Assembly: GCA_017435645.1 (NCBI GenBank)
Contig: JAFSER010000042.1
Coordinates: forward strand, 52,657 to 116,656
Direction of reading: 5' to 3'
Length of the DNA: 64,000 nucleotides
Origin: Clostridium sp.
GTDB lineage: Bacteria > Bacillota > Clostridia > Clostridiales > Clostridiaceae
The notes below the pieces were generated by a model. The model made no database searches. It saw nothing but the letters and a program-made list of their open reading frames with translations, and was not told the DNA's origin. Position 1 is the first letter of the stretch. Every line of letters starts with the position of its first letter. Of the stretch, positions 37,941 through 47,043 are shown one piece after another. Both the position numbers and the translations under genes were made by a program.

Positions 37941-40172
37941 TTACATTGATTTGTGGAATGTTCTGTTTATAACATCTAATTGTTGTTCTCTAGTTAACTT
38001 AATAAAGTTTACAGCATATCCTGAAACTCTTATAGTTAATTGAGGATATAATTCTGGATGATCCATAGCATCTAATAAAGTAGCTCTATCAAATACATTT
38101 ACGTTTAAGTGTTGAGCTCCTTGAGCAAAGTATCCATCCATCATTGTACCTAAGTTGTGGATTCTATCATCAGCTGATTTTCCTAATGCATCAGGTACAA
38201 TTGAGAAAGTATTTGAGATACCATCTTGTGAATGTTCATATGGTAATTTAGCAACAGAGTTTAATGATGCTAATGAACCACTGCTATCTCTTCCGTGCAT
38301 TGGGTTAGCACCTGGAGCAAATGGTTCTCCAGCTTTTCTTCCACATGGAGTAGTACCAGTTTTCTTACCATAAACAACATTTGAAGTTATTGTTAATACT
38401 GATTGAGTGTGATAAGCGTTTCTATAAGTCTTATTCTTTCTGATTTTATTCATCATATTTTCAACTAACCAAACAGCGATTTCGTCAACTCTATCATCAT
38501 CATTTCCGTATTTAGGGAAATCACCTTCAACTTCAAAGTCTATAGCAATTCCTTCTTCATTTCTTATTGGCTTAACTTTAGCGTATTTAATTGCAGATAA
38601 TGAGTCAGCACAAACTGATAATCCAGCTATACCACAAGCCATTGTTCTAAATACATCTCTATCGTGTAAAGCCATTTGTAATTTTTCATATGAATATTTA
38701 TCATGCATATAGTGGATAACATTTAATGTGTTTACATATAGGTTAGCTAACCAATCTGTCATAACTTCAAATTTATCCATAACTTCGTCATAATTTAAAT
38801 ATTCACTTGTAATTGGAGCAAGTTTAGGTCCAACTTGCATTCCGTACTTTTCATCTTTACCACCGTTTATAGCATAAAGTAAAGTTTTAGCTAAGTTAAC
38901 TCTAGCACCAAAGAATTGCATTTGTTTACCAACTCTCATAGCAGATACGCAACAAGCAATTGCATAATCATCTCCCCAGTATGGAGCCATTAAGTCATCA
39001 TTTTCATATTGAACTGAGCTTGTATCAATAGAAACCTTAGAACAGAAATCTTTGAATCCTTGAGGTAATCTAGTTGACCAAAGTACAGTTAGGTTTGGTT
39101 CAGGTGATGGTCCTAAAGTATATAATGTGTTAAGAATTCTGAATGAGTTCTTAGTTACTAAAGTTCTACCATCTAATCCCATACCTCCGATTGATTCAGT
39201 AACCCAAGTTGGATCTCCTGAGAATAAATCGTTGTATTCTGGAGTTCTTAAGAATTTAACTAGTCTTAATTTCATAACGAAATGGTCAACTAATTCTTGA
39301 GCTTCTTCTTCTGTTATTAATCCAGCTTTTAAATCTCTTTCAATATATATATCAATGAAAGTTGAAGTTCTTCCTAGAGACATAGCAGCTCCGTTTTGGT
39401 CTTTTATTGCTCCTAAGAATCCAAAGTATAACCATTGAATTGCTTCTTTAGCATTAGAAGCAGGAGCTGATATATCAAATCCATAAGTTTGAGCCAATCC
39501 TTTTAATTCTTTTAAAGCATTTATTTGATCAGAAATTTCTTCTCTTAATCTGATTATATTTTCATCTATGCAAGATACTTCTAAACTCTTCTTTTGAGCC
39601 ATTTTATCTTCTATTAATCTATCTACTCCATATAAAGCTACTCTTCTGTAGTCGCCTATGATTCTTCCTCTACCATAAGCATCTGGAAGACCAGTAATAA
39701 CACCAGATTTTCTAGCTAATCTCATTTCATCAGTATATGCATCAAAAACACCTTGGTTGTGAGATTTTCTATATTTAGTGAATATTTCAGATATTCTTGG
39801 GCTTACTTCATAACCATAAGCTTTTGCTGCATTTTCAGCCATTCTTACACCACCAAAAGGCATAACAGCTCTTTTTAATGGAGCGTCAGTTTGAACACCA
39901 ACTATTTTTTCGAAAGCTTTATCAATATATCCAGCATTATATTCGTTGATTCCTGAAATAGTTTCTGTATCAACGTCTAAAACTCCACCATTTTCTCTTT
40001 CTTTTTTAAATAGTTCGCTTACTTCTTCCCATAATTTGTTGGTAGCATCAGTTGCTCCAGCTAAGAAACTATCATCACCATCATATGGAGTATAGTTTAA
40101 TTGGATAAAGTTTCTAACATCAATTGATTTAGTCCATTGACCTTCTTTAAAGTTGATCCATTGTTGATTCAT
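37941..40172 (-). CDS. pflB: Formate acetyltransferase (pyruvate formate-lyase)
   Basis: 743 residues. A glycyl-radical enzyme that splits pyruvate with CoA into acetyl-CoA and formate during anaerobic growth. The catalytic Cys pair is in [15 protein letters not shown] and the glycyl radical in RVSGYAVNF near the C-terminus; [16 protein letters not shown] is also conserved. The frame extends 14 codons further upstream, but AAGGAGTG on the minus strand fits the ATG at 40172 ([11 protein letters not shown]). The activating enzyme gene pflA, often adjacent, is not here: a terminator follows pflB and the upstream gene is rubrerythrin. Codon use suggests high expression. Confidence 0.97.
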   Translation of the reverse strand: MNQQWINFKEGQWTKSIDVRNFIQLNYTPYDGDDSFLAGATDATNKLWEEVSELFKKERENGGVLDVDTETISGINEYNAGYIDKAFEKIVGVQTDAPLKRAVMPFGGVRMAENAAKAYGYEVSPRISEIFTKYRKSHNQGVFDAYTDEMRLARKSGVITGLPDAYGRGRIIGDYRRVALYGVDRLIEDKMAQKKSLEVSCIDENIIRLREEISDQINALKELKGLAQTYGFDISAPASNAKEAIQWLYFGFLGAIKDQNGAAMSLGRTSTFIDIYIERDLKAGLITEEEAQELVDHFVMKLRLVKFLRTPEYNDLFSGDPTWVTESIGGMGLDGRTLVTKNSFRILNTLYTLGPSPEPNLTVLWSTRLPQGFKDFCSKVSIDTSSVQYENDDLMAPYWGDDYAIACCVSAMRVGKQMQFFGARVNLAKTLLYAINGGKDEKYGMQVGPKLAPITSEYLNYDEVMDKFEVMTDWLANLYVNTLNVIHYMHDKYSYEKLQMALHDRDVFRTMACGIAGLSVCADSLSAIKYAKVKPIRNEEGIAIDFEVEGDFPKYGNDDDRVDEIAVWLVENMMNKIRKNKTYRNAYHTQSVLTITSNVVYGKKTGTTPCGRKAGEPFAPGANPMHGRDSSGSLASLNSVAKLPYEHSQDGISNTFSIVPDALGKSADDRIHNLGTMMDGYFAQGAQHLNVNVFDRATLLDAMDHPELYPQLTIRVSGYAVNFIKLTREQQLDVINRTFHKSM

Positions 40173-40514
40173 ATTTGCACTCCTTTTTAAAAAAATTAAT
40201 AAACATTCTATCAAGTGGGAATTATTATTAATAGAGAATAGTTATTATCTATATTTTATCATTTAATATTACTAATATCAATACAAAATGACTAAAATTT
40301 AACAAGCCATTTCTGTAATTTTAATTAAATACACAATATTATTATATGCAGTTTTTAATTTACACTACACTTAATATTATAATATAAATAAATAATAAGT
40401 ATATAGTATAATTGTAATTTTTTTATATTCTAAAAATTATAATTAGGCGTAAGATAGGAAAATAGAGAGATATAGAGGATTACACAAAACAAATTTACAA
40501 TAAATGTAATACAA

Positions 40515-40576
40515 ATTTAAAGTAAACGTTTAAAAAATAAATAATTATTAAATATACATAATTATTTAAAGTAAAC
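40515..40576 (+). repeat. 13-bp direct repeats between pflB and rubrerythrin genes
   Basis: ATTTAAAGTAAAC occurs exactly at 40515-40527 and 40564-40576 (49 bp apart), with a partial third copy TCTAAAGTAA at 40591. A 49-bp period is close to but not exactly five helical turns. Confidence 0.7.
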
Positions 40577-40676
40577 ATAAAAAAAGCTTATCTAAAGTAA
40601 AAAAAGTTTGTTATAAACAAAACAATATAAAGAAAATTAAGAATATTAATATAATTAAAAAAATAAAGAAAATTAT

Positions 40677-40705
40677 TTGAGGGAAATTATAAATTGTAAT
40701 ATAAT
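40677..40705 (+). promoter_or_regulatory. Probable promoter of the rubrerythrin gene
   Basis: TTGAGG (40677-40682), 17-bp spacer and TATAAT (40700-40705), about 50 bp before the start codon. Confidence 0.6.
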
Positions 40706-40754
40706 ATAGGTAAAGTATTCCAAAAGGAAAATTTTATATTTAGGAGTGTGGAAA

Positions 40755-41342
40755 ATGAAAAGTTTAAAAGGAACTAGAACAGCGGAAAATTTAATGAAGT
40801 CTTTTGCAGGAGAATGCCAAGCAAGAACTAGATATACTTATTACTCTAGTATTGCTAAAAAAGAAGGATATGTACAAATAGCAAATATATTTTTAGAAAC
40901 AGCTGAACAAGAAAAAGAGCACGCAAAAAGATTTTATAAATTCTTAAAGGATGAATTTGGAGGAGAAGCAATAGAAATTAATGCATCATATCCTGTAGCA
41001 TTATTTTCTGATACTGCTTCAAATTTAAAGGCGGCTGCAGCAGGAGAACATGAAGAATGGAGCACTGATTATCCAGAATTTGCAAGAATAGCAAGAGAAG
41101 AAGGATTCCCTAATATAGCAATTGCATATGAAAGAATTAGTGAAGTAGAAAATAGACATGAAAGAAGATATAATAAGCTACTTAAGAATCTTGAAGAAGG
41201 AAAAGTATTCAAGAAAGATGAAGTAGTATTATGGAAATGCAATAACTGTGGCTATATATATGAAGGGGAAGAAGCTCCAGAAGCATGTCCAGCTTGTTTA
41301 CATCCAAAAGCATATTTTGAAGTGTTTATTGAAACATACTAA
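40755..41342 (+). CDS. rbr: Rubrerythrin
   Basis: 195 residues. A ferritin-like four-helix domain with di-iron ligands in FAGECQARTRY, AEQEKEHAKRF and EVENRHERRY precedes a C-terminal rubredoxin-type Fe(SCys)4 site (WKCNNCGYIYEG and EACPACLHP). Rubrerythrin reduces hydrogen peroxide in anaerobes with electrons from rubredoxin-like donors. The frame opens at a GTG (40746), but AGGAG at 40742-40746 fits the ATG at 40755 with an 8-bp gap. Monocistronic, with its own promoter and a strong terminator; regulation by peroxide is expected for the family but no PerR box was seen. Confidence 0.96.
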   Translation: MKSLKGTRTAENLMKSFAGECQARTRYTYYSSIAKKEGYVQIANIFLETAEQEKEHAKRFYKFLKDEFGGEAIEINASYPVALFSDTASNLKAAAAGEHEEWSTDYPEFARIAREEGFPNIAIAYERISEVENRHERRYNKLLKNLEEGKVFKKDEVVLWKCNNCGYIYEGEEAPEACPACLHPKAYFEVFIETY

Positions 41343-41354
41343 AAATCATATATT

Positions 41355-41380
41355 AGACTGTCGATTGACAGTCTTTTTTT
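41355..41380 (+). terminator. Terminator after rubrerythrin
   Basis: AGACTGTC, loop GATT, GACAGTCT, then seven Ts; a textbook intrinsic terminator. Confidence 0.95.
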
Positions 41381-41475
41381 ATAAATTATAAGTAGTATAT
41401 AAGGTATCATTATTTAATTTACATATAAATATTTTATAAAAATTAACTAAACAAAAAGGAAGGAAGAAAGTAAGG

Positions 41476-43161
41476 ATGAAATCCTTAAATAAGAAAGTTA
41501 AATTTGTTTATATAGTTTTAATTTTTAATATTTTTTTAATTGGTGTAGTAACATCTATATCTGTATATAAAGCTAAGGATTCTATGGAAAAATCTATGAG
41601 TAATACATATACAAGTTTAAGTTCTATAAATAGCATGATTAGTAATATTAATTCTCAAGAAAAGGCAATACTTATTTATTTGCAAGGTAATAGGGAGGAA
41701 GCTATCAATATACTTCAGGATCAAGATGATGATTTTTATAAGTGGTTATATGTTGCTAAAGAACATGCTATTGATAATAAAGAAGAACAGCTAATTCAAA
41801 AGGTAAATGATGAATATATAGAATTGAGAAAATCATTTTCTAAGTTACAAGATTATAACAATGGGAATAATTATAATGAATTATTAGAGTACTATATAGA
41901 AAATATATCAAATCAAATAGAAGTTGTTATTGAAGACTTGAAAGATATAGGAAGAATAAATAAAGATTTTATGATAATAGAAAAAGGATTATTTGATAGA
42001 AAAATTACTGAACTTATATACTGTATAATATCAATTTCCTTATTAGGTGCAGTGGTAGCTACAATTACTTGTTTTACATTAGTGAATAAGTATTTTTACA
42101 TAATAAATTTATTATTAAATTCCTTTAATGATACTATTTTAATATTGGATAAAAATTACAAGGTTAAGTTTATTAATAAGAATGCAGAGATTTTATTTGA
42201 ATTAGAAAGAAAAGTATGTAGGAACAAACATATATTAGAGATAATTAATATTCCAGATATTTATAATTTTATTCAAGAAAATAAGTTTAATAAATCTAAC
42301 AATAATATATTAAAGATAAACTATAATGATAGAAATCTTATATTAGAAATAGATATAGCAGAAATTGGAAATAAAAGTAAAAAATCTAAAGGAGTAGTTT
42401 TAATAATAAAGGATATTACAAAAATTAGAGAAGCTGAAATAGAAAGTAGAAATATGGTAGGTACTATATCTCATGAGTTAAAAACCCCATTAACATCATT
42501 GATGATGGGAGTTGGGCTTATAAGTAACAAAAGTATTGGGGAGTTAAATGAAAAGCAAAGAATCATATTAGATGCTATAGGAGAAGATGTTCAAAGTTTA
42601 AATGAGTTAGTATCAAAGTTGTTAACAACATATGAAAGACAAAATACAAGTAAAAATATAAATATAAGCAGTTGTAATATTAATAAAATACTTAAACATG
42701 TATTTACTAGTTTTAAGGCAAAGGCGGAGGAAAAGAAGATTTTTTTATCTTTAGCTATTAATAATGAATTACCTAATGTAATGATAGATGGAGAAAAAAT
42801 AAGATGGGTACTAAATAATTTGATTTCTAATGCTATAAGATATACAGAAAAGGGGAGAGTTGATATCTCAGGAAACTATAATGAAAAAGATATTATTATT
42901 ACTGTTAGAGATACAGGAAGGGGTATACCTGCAAATTATTTGAAAAAGGTATTTGAAAGATTCGTAAGAGTAGAAGGGTTTGAAGTACCAGAAGAGAGTA
43001 CGGGCTTGGGACTAGCTATAGCAAAAGAAATTGTAGAGCTACATGGAGGAGAAATTTGGTGTGAAAGTAAGATGGGGGTAGGGAGTATATTTATTTTCAC
43101 TATTCCGTTGAACTATCAAGGGAAGGAGGAATTAAGATATGAAAAAGGTGTTAGTAGTTGA
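41476..43161 (+). CDS. Membrane sensor histidine kinase
   Basis: 561 residues. Helices at about 9-29 and 181-206 flank an extracellular, mostly helical sensor of about 150 residues. A PAS-like domain follows (LLLNSFNDTILILDKNYKVKF onward). HisKA has the phosphorylated H333 in TISHELKTPLTS, and the ATPase domain has NLISNAIRYTEKG, DTGRGIP and TGLGLAIAKEIVELHGG. The gene overlaps the downstream response regulator by 23 bp, so they form a cognate pair. The signal is unknown; the neighbouring TerB-like protein may belong to the same response. Ribosome site AAGGAAGGAAG. Confidence 0.93.
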   Translation: MKSLNKKVKFVYIVLIFNIFLIGVVTSISVYKAKDSMEKSMSNTYTSLSSINSMISNINSQEKAILIYLQGNREEAINILQDQDDDFYKWLYVAKEHAIDNKEEQLIQKVNDEYIELRKSFSKLQDYNNGNNYNELLEYYIENISNQIEVVIEDLKDIGRINKDFMIIEKGLFDRKITELIYCIISISLLGAVVATITCFTLVNKYFYIINLLLNSFNDTILILDKNYKVKFINKNAEILFELERKVCRNKHILEIINIPDIYNFIQENKFNKSNNNILKINYNDRNLILEIDIAEIGNKSKKSKGVVLIIKDITKIREAEIESRNMVGTISHELKTPLTSLMMGVGLISNKSIGELNEKQRIILDAIGEDVQSLNELVSKLLTTYERQNTSKNINISSCNINKILKHVFTSFKAKAEEKKIFLSLAINNELPNVMIDGEKIRWVLNNLISNAIRYTEKGRVDISGNYNEKDIIITVRDTGRGIPANYLKKVFERFVRVEGFEVPEESTGLGLAIAKEIVELHGGEIWCESKMGVGSIFIFTIPLNYQGKEELRYEKGVSS

Positions 43162-43720
43162 TGACACAAAAAATATTAGAAACTTACTAAGTACCTGTCT
43201 TGAAATAAGAGGATATGAAGTAACTACAGTAGATAGTGGGATAGAAGCATTAAATGTAATTAATGATAAAAATATAGATATTAATTTGATTTTTTTAGAT
43301 ATTAGAATGCCTGGAATAAGTGGAACTGAAGTATTGAAGGTTATAAAAAGAGAAAGAGAAAATTGTCCAGTAATAATTATGACGGCTTTTGCTACAGTAA
43401 AAAATGCAATTGAATGCACAAAATTAGGAGCGTTGATTTATTTACAAAAACCTTTTTCTACAGATAGAATAAATATGATTTTAGATGAATTTGAAGGAGA
43501 AAACGGAGAATTTATTGAAGAGAAGAACGAAAAGGATATTTTAGAGGAAGTTAAGTTAATAATTGATAAAAATTATATACAAGCTCATGAATTATTAAAA
43601 AAAGCTTTAGCTATGGATCCATACAATAAAGAAATATATTTATTAATTAGTAAGGTCAATGAAAAATTAAATAACAAAGAGAGAGCTAGAATATTTAGTG
43701 AAATTTATAAGCTTTTTTAG
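43139..43720 (+). CDS. Response regulator with receiver and TPR-like output, no DNA-binding domain
   Basis: 193 residues. The receiver (about 3-115) has the acidic pocket D8-D9, phospho-acceptor D54 in LIFLDIRMPG, switch T82 and K104 in LQKPF. After a glutamate-rich linker (116-130) the C-terminal 60 residues contain a tetratricopeptide-like helix pair (YIQAHELLKKALAMDPYNKEIYLLISKV). No helix-turn-helix, AAA+ or enzymatic domain is present, so output is likely protein-protein. The start is inside the kinase gene with AAGGAGGA upstream. The relation to the downstream TerB-like gene is inferred from proximity (93 bp). Confidence 0.9.
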   Translation: MKKVLVVDDTKNIRNLLSTCLEIRGYEVTTVDSGIEALNVINDKNIDINLIFLDIRMPGISGTEVLKVIKRERENCPVIIMTAFATVKNAIECTKLGALIYLQKPFSTDRINMILDEFEGENGEFIEEKNEKDILEEVKLIIDKNYIQAHELLKKALAMDPYNKEIYLLISKVNEKLNNKERARIFSEIYKLF

Positions 43721-43813
43721 TAATAATAAACTTAATATATAGTTTATATTTATGAAATAATATAGATATATGGAATAAAAAAGAGTTAACAATAAAGAAA
43801 TTGGAGGGATAAT

Positions 43814-44245
43814 ATGTTTTTAAATGAATTAAATAAAGAAGAAGCTATAGGATTTTTAAATTTAGTATCAATTTTTGTAAAGGTTGATAATAGATTTACA
43901 AAAGAAGAAGAGAAGATATTAGAAGCATATAAGCAAGAGTTAGGAATATTTAACAATGATGAATGTAGGGATTATAATGAAATAATTGATACATTTTTAA
44001 AAAGTAGTAATAAATCTAAAAATATAGCTTATTTTGAGTTAGTTTCCCTAGCTTTAGCTGATGGAGAATATGAAATTCATGAAGTAGATTTTTTGGAAAA
44101 AATTGCAGAAGAGTTAAAAATAGAGAGATCAAAGAAAATAGCTATAGCTAATTATTTTTATAAGTATGCAGATGGGGATAAACTTTCTAATGAAAATAAA
44201 GACGTTAATTTATTAAGAGAAGAAGCAGAAAAGATAATTGGATAG
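43814..44245 (+). CDS. TerB-like helical protein
   Basis: 143 residues, all helical and acidic. The pattern FLNLVSIFVKVDNRFTKEEEKIL followed by FELVSLALADGEYEIHEVDFLEKIAEEL matches the tellurite-resistance TerB fold, with the typical duplicated ADGE/VDN acidic turns at helix ends. TerB-like proteins bind metal and take part in stress or membrane complexes, but their biochemical role is not settled. No other ter genes are here. It follows the two-component pair, ribosome site TTGGAGG, and may be co-transcribed with it. Confidence 0.7.
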   Translation: MFLNELNKEEAIGFLNLVSIFVKVDNRFTKEEEKILEAYKQELGIFNNDECRDYNEIIDTFLKSSNKSKNIAYFELVSLALADGEYEIHEVDFLEKIAEELKIERSKKIAIANYFYKYADGDKLSNENKDVNLLREEAEKIIG

Positions 44246-44432
44246 TAAAATAAAAAGGTATGCATAAAAATATTAATAATAGAGATAATTTTAAATATTG
44301 TTAATTTGTATAATGTAGTAACTATTATTGTTAATAGGTAGATATGTTAGTAAAATACATTGATAAAACTGTAGTTATTATATAAAATAGATTCAAGTTA
44401 AGAAATAATTTAATTAGGGGATAGGACAACTT

Positions 44433-44612
44433 ATGAATTTAATATCAATTATAATAATAATTGCATCAGCAGTTGCATCATTTAAATTAGCAGAAGAAAA
44501 AGGTCAAAATAAAATTTTATGGACAATATTTACTGTATATTTTGGACCAACAGTTCTAGCTATTCAATATTTAGCAACATTATACATAGCAAGAAACTCG
44601 AATTTAAGATAA
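44433..44612 (+). CDS. 59-residue membrane protein
   Basis: A short but credible gene. It encodes two hydrophobic helices (MNLISIIIIIASAVASFKLA and ILWTIFTVYFGPTVLAIQYLA) separated by the polar turn EEKGQNK. The GPTVLAIQYL and EEKG/IW pattern recalls tiny phospholipase D-nuclease-like or PLDc_N membrane peptides, but this is not certain. A purine-rich AGGGGATAGGAC lies before the ATG, and a perfect terminator follows at 44642, which supports a real transcript. It lies between TerB and the DnaA-box region. Function unknown. Confidence 0.65.
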   Translation: MNLISIIIIIASAVASFKLAEEKGQNKILWTIFTVYFGPTVLAIQYLATLYIARNSNLR

Positions 44613-44641
44613 TTTTAAAAGTAAAAAAGTTAATTTTAAGG

Positions 44642-44670
44642 AAAGGAGCATAGAAAATATGCTCCTTTTT
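44642..44670 (+). terminator. Terminator after the 59-aa membrane protein
   Basis: AAAGGAGCATA and TATGCTCCTTT are perfect arms round GAAAA, then Ts. Confidence 0.9.
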
Positions 44671-44844
44671 AAATACTATAAATAAAAAATATATATTATA
44701 TAAGAAAATAAAAATTTTATTGCTAATGTAGCTTATAAAATTAAAGGATTTAGTTTAATATATAATAAAAAGTCAGTTTCATCAAATGATAATTAACTTA
44801 AATGAGGATATTTGGTTTGAAAGTATAAAAAAGTATGTTGAAAC

Positions 44845-45138
44845 TGTGGAAAGTTATCCACAAAATGTGGACAACTATAAAAAACTGTTGAAAACTTTAT
44901 GATAAACTATTGACACAATATATATGTATTAAATATACATTTGTAACAATATGATGTTTTTTGATGAGGTATAGCTATAAATGATAAATTACAAATAATA
45001 ATGAAAAAGGGATTTATATACAATCAAATGAAGTTATACACAGTTTGGATAAAATGTGGATAAAAAGTGTGGATATCTTTGAAAAATCATTATAAATATA
45101 GATAAAATCACAGTTTTCAAATATTTTCCTGTGGAAAA
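44845..45138. promoter_or_regulatory. Cluster of DnaA-box-like sites upstream of sfsA
   Basis: Exact consensus boxes (TTATNCACA or complement): TTATCCACA at 44854-44862 (+), TTATACACA at 45034-45042 (+) and TGTGGATAA at 45055-45063 (-). One-mismatch relatives: TGTGGACAA 44866-44874, TTTGGATAA 45044-45052, TGTGGATAT 45068-45076 and TGTGGAAAA 45130-45138; TGTGGAAAG at 44845 is weaker. The background is very AT-rich. The region of about 600 bp (44613-45220) has no gene. Function as a DnaA-binding or titration site is inferred. Confidence 0.7.
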
Positions 45139-45220
45139 CTTTTATTACTAAAGTTGATAACTATGAAAAAAATTGACAAAAATGATGAAAAATAAAGTTT
45201 ATGTTTAAGGAGATGTGAAA

Positions 45221-45913
45221 ATGAATTTTGATAAAAATATTTTTAAAGGAAAATTTATAAGTAGGCCAAATAGATTTAATGCAAAAGTTTTATTAAATGA
45301 TGAAGAAATTATTGTTCATGTTCCTAATACTGGAAGGTGTAGAGAGATATTAATAGAAGGGGCAACTATATTTTTAAGGGAAGAATTAAATCCTAATAGA
45401 AAGACAAAATATGATTTGATAGCAGCCATAAAAGGAGATTCTATTATAAATATTGATTCACAAATTCCTAATAAGGTAGTTAATGAAGCATTAGAGAATA
45501 AAAAAATTGAAAATTTAAATAAGTATACGAAGATTATGCGTGAAAAAACCTTTGGGAAAAGTAGATTTGATTTTAAATTAGCGACAGAAGATAATAAAGA
45601 ATATTTTTTAGAAGTGAAGGGAGTAACGTTAGAAGAGAATGGGCATTGTATGTTTCCTGATGCACCAACAGAAAGAGGTGCTAGACATATAATAGAACTT
45701 ATAGAGGCAAAGAAGCAAGGATATGGTGCAGGAATTATATTTTTAATTCAATTAGAAGGTATAAAGACGTTTTCACCAAATGATGAAAGAGACGCAGAGT
45801 TCGGTAAAGCATTAAGATTAGCTAAGGAAAATAATGTGGATATTATGGCATATGATTGTATTGTTACAGAAAATAGCATTGAAATAAATAGGAAAATTGA
45901 TATAATATTGTAA
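45221..45913 (+). CDS. sfsA: SfsA family protein (sugar fermentation stimulation protein)
   Basis: 230 residues. The start NFDKNIFKGKFISRPNRFNAKV, then HVPNTGRCREIL, DFKLATEDNKEYFLEVKGVTLE and FPDAPTERGARH are diagnostic of SfsA, a DNA-binding protein with an OB-like N-terminus and a PD-(D/E)XK nuclease-like core (D and EVKG visible). Its in vivo role is poorly defined; in E. coli overexpression stimulates maltose genes. A GTG at 45215 is in frame but lies in the ribosome site AAGGAGATG; the ATG at 45221 is better spaced. It lies directly after the DnaA-box cluster and is followed by a NUDIX gene. Confidence 0.92.
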   Translation: MNFDKNIFKGKFISRPNRFNAKVLLNDEEIIVHVPNTGRCREILIEGATIFLREELNPNRKTKYDLIAAIKGDSIINIDSQIPNKVVNEALENKKIENLNKYTKIMREKTFGKSRFDFKLATEDNKEYFLEVKGVTLEENGHCMFPDAPTERGARHIIELIEAKKQGYGAGIIFLIQLEGIKTFSPNDERDAEFGKALRLAKENNVDIMAYDCIVTENSIEINRKIDIIL

Positions 45914-45973
45914 ATGAGGTAGAAATAAAAGGGAGGTGGCTATTACTATATTTATATAGTAGCAAAGGTAAAT

Positions 45974-46465
45974 ATGAAATATAAATTTTGTCCTATTTGC
46001 GGGAAAAAACTAGAGGAGCGTTATAGTTGGGATGAAGGTGGAGTTCCTTATTGTAATCAGGATAACATAATGTTTTTTGATACTCCAAAGCCATGTATTA
46101 TGGTAGCTGTAATAAAGGAAGATGAGATTCTACTATTAAAACAAGGGTATATATATGAAAATTCTAAGATTTTATTAACTGGATATGTGGGTAATAATGA
46201 AACAGCAGAAGATGCTGTAAAAAGAGAAGTTAATGAAGAAGCAGGAATTGAAGTAGATAATATTATATATTTGGGATCAGACTATGTAAAAGATAAAGAA
46301 ATTCTTATGATAACATTCAAGGCAGACTATATTTCAGGAGAAATTAATAAATCTGATGAGGTAGAGGAAATAGGTTGGGTAAAGATAAGTAACGCATTAG
46401 AAGAAATGAAGGAAGATATAATAGGTAAGAAGGTAGTACAAAAAATTTTACATACAAATTGGTAA
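45974..46465 (+). CDS. NUDIX hydrolase with N-terminal zinc ribbon (NudC-like)
   Basis: 163 residues. The N-terminal CPICGKKL and later YCNQ cysteines suggest a zinc ribbon, as in NADH pyrophosphatase NudC. The NUDIX box is GYVGNNETAEDAVKREVNEEAGIEV, with the REVNEEAG core intact. Such enzymes hydrolyse nucleoside diphosphates linked to another moiety; NAD(H)- or RNA-cap-type substrates are possible but unproven. The ATG has only AAAGG close by; a stronger GGGAGGTGG lies 36 bp upstream, next to a short hairpin. A perfect terminator follows. Confidence 0.88.
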   Translation: MKYKFCPICGKKLEERYSWDEGGVPYCNQDNIMFFDTPKPCIMVAVIKEDEILLLKQGYIYENSKILLTGYVGNNETAEDAVKREVNEEAGIEVDNIIYLGSDYVKDKEILMITFKADYISGEINKSDEVEEIGWVKISNALEEMKEDIIGKKVVQKILHTNW

Positions 46466-46531
46466 AATTAATTATTTTTAATCATCTTGTATATTATAAA
46501 ATATAGATAAATTATATATTTAAAAATATAA

Positions 46532-46568
46532 AACCAGTAGAACACTAAATATCTACTGGTTATTTTTA
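46532..46568 (+). terminator. Terminator after the NUDIX gene
   Basis: AACCAGTAGA and TCTACTGGTT are perfect arms with a 10-nt loop; ATTTTTAT tail. Confidence 0.85.
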
Positions 46569-46693
46569 TAGATGTTATAAATTATGCTTTTTAGATAACT
46601 ATATTTATTAAAGAATTATATTAAATATAAAGTATAAATTTTGAATTTATAAGCAAATAGGCACTAATAAGAATTAATATTTGCATATTACTT

Positions 46694-47038
46694 CTAAACT
46701 TCACTTCTATATATTTTAATACATAAAATATTATCAACATAGGTTATTTCAGCGCTATCAATCATTACACCAACTAAAGAAAGTTCTCCATCAGAATCAT
46801 CTTCTCCACCTAAGTACCAATAAGATTCTTCAATTTCATGTTGTCTTTCAATATTTAAGGTGTTAGTTAAATTATCTATTTCTTCAGAAGGAACATCAAT
46901 AACATTCCCCCAAATAGTAAAGGAAGTACCAGAATCATTAGTATTTATTTTAGTATTAATTTCTTTTGCTCCAAGATTATGTAAGTAATTCATTAATTCA
47001 TTAACAATTTTTAAATTTCTTTCAAATATATGCTTCAT
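46694..47038 (-). CDS. Small acidic protein encoded with the DUF1576 membrane protein
   Basis: 114 residues, acidic and soluble, with no recognised domain. Notable features are a helical N-terminus (FERNLKIVNELMNYLHNLG), a beta-rich middle with TSFTIWGNVIDVP, and a polar GGEDDSDGELSLVG loop. Its start lies 5 bp after the DUF1576 stop on the same strand, and it has AAAGGAG 11 bp upstream, so it is almost surely translated from the same mRNA. A regulatory or accessory subunit of the membrane protein is inferred; nothing in the sequence names a function. Confidence 0.7.
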   Translation of the reverse strand: MKHIFERNLKIVNELMNYLHNLGAKEINTKINTNDSGTSFTIWGNVIDVPSEEIDNLTNTLNIERQHEIEESYWYLGGEDDSDGELSLVGVMIDSAEITYVDNILCIKIYRSEV

Positions 47039-47043
47039 TTTGA

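Larger units (their letters stand above)
40173..40754. other. Divergent regulatory region between pflB and rubrerythrin
   Basis: About 580 bp of very AT-rich DNA without a gene. It contains the 13-bp direct repeat pair at 40515 and 40564 and a promoter at 40677-40705, both listed. No convincing Rex (TTGTTAA-N-TTAACAA) or PerR site was recognised. Confidence 0.5.

Noticed and set aside
44910-44939. Promoter within the DnaA-box cluster (TTGACA with TATACA 18 bp on)
   Set aside because: The -10 is weak and no gene or terminated RNA follows closely, so it is mentioned only in the DnaA-box finding.
44671-45220. Main chromosomal origin (oriC)
   Set aside because: dnaA, dnaN and rpmH do not flank the region; a secondary DnaA-binding site fits better.
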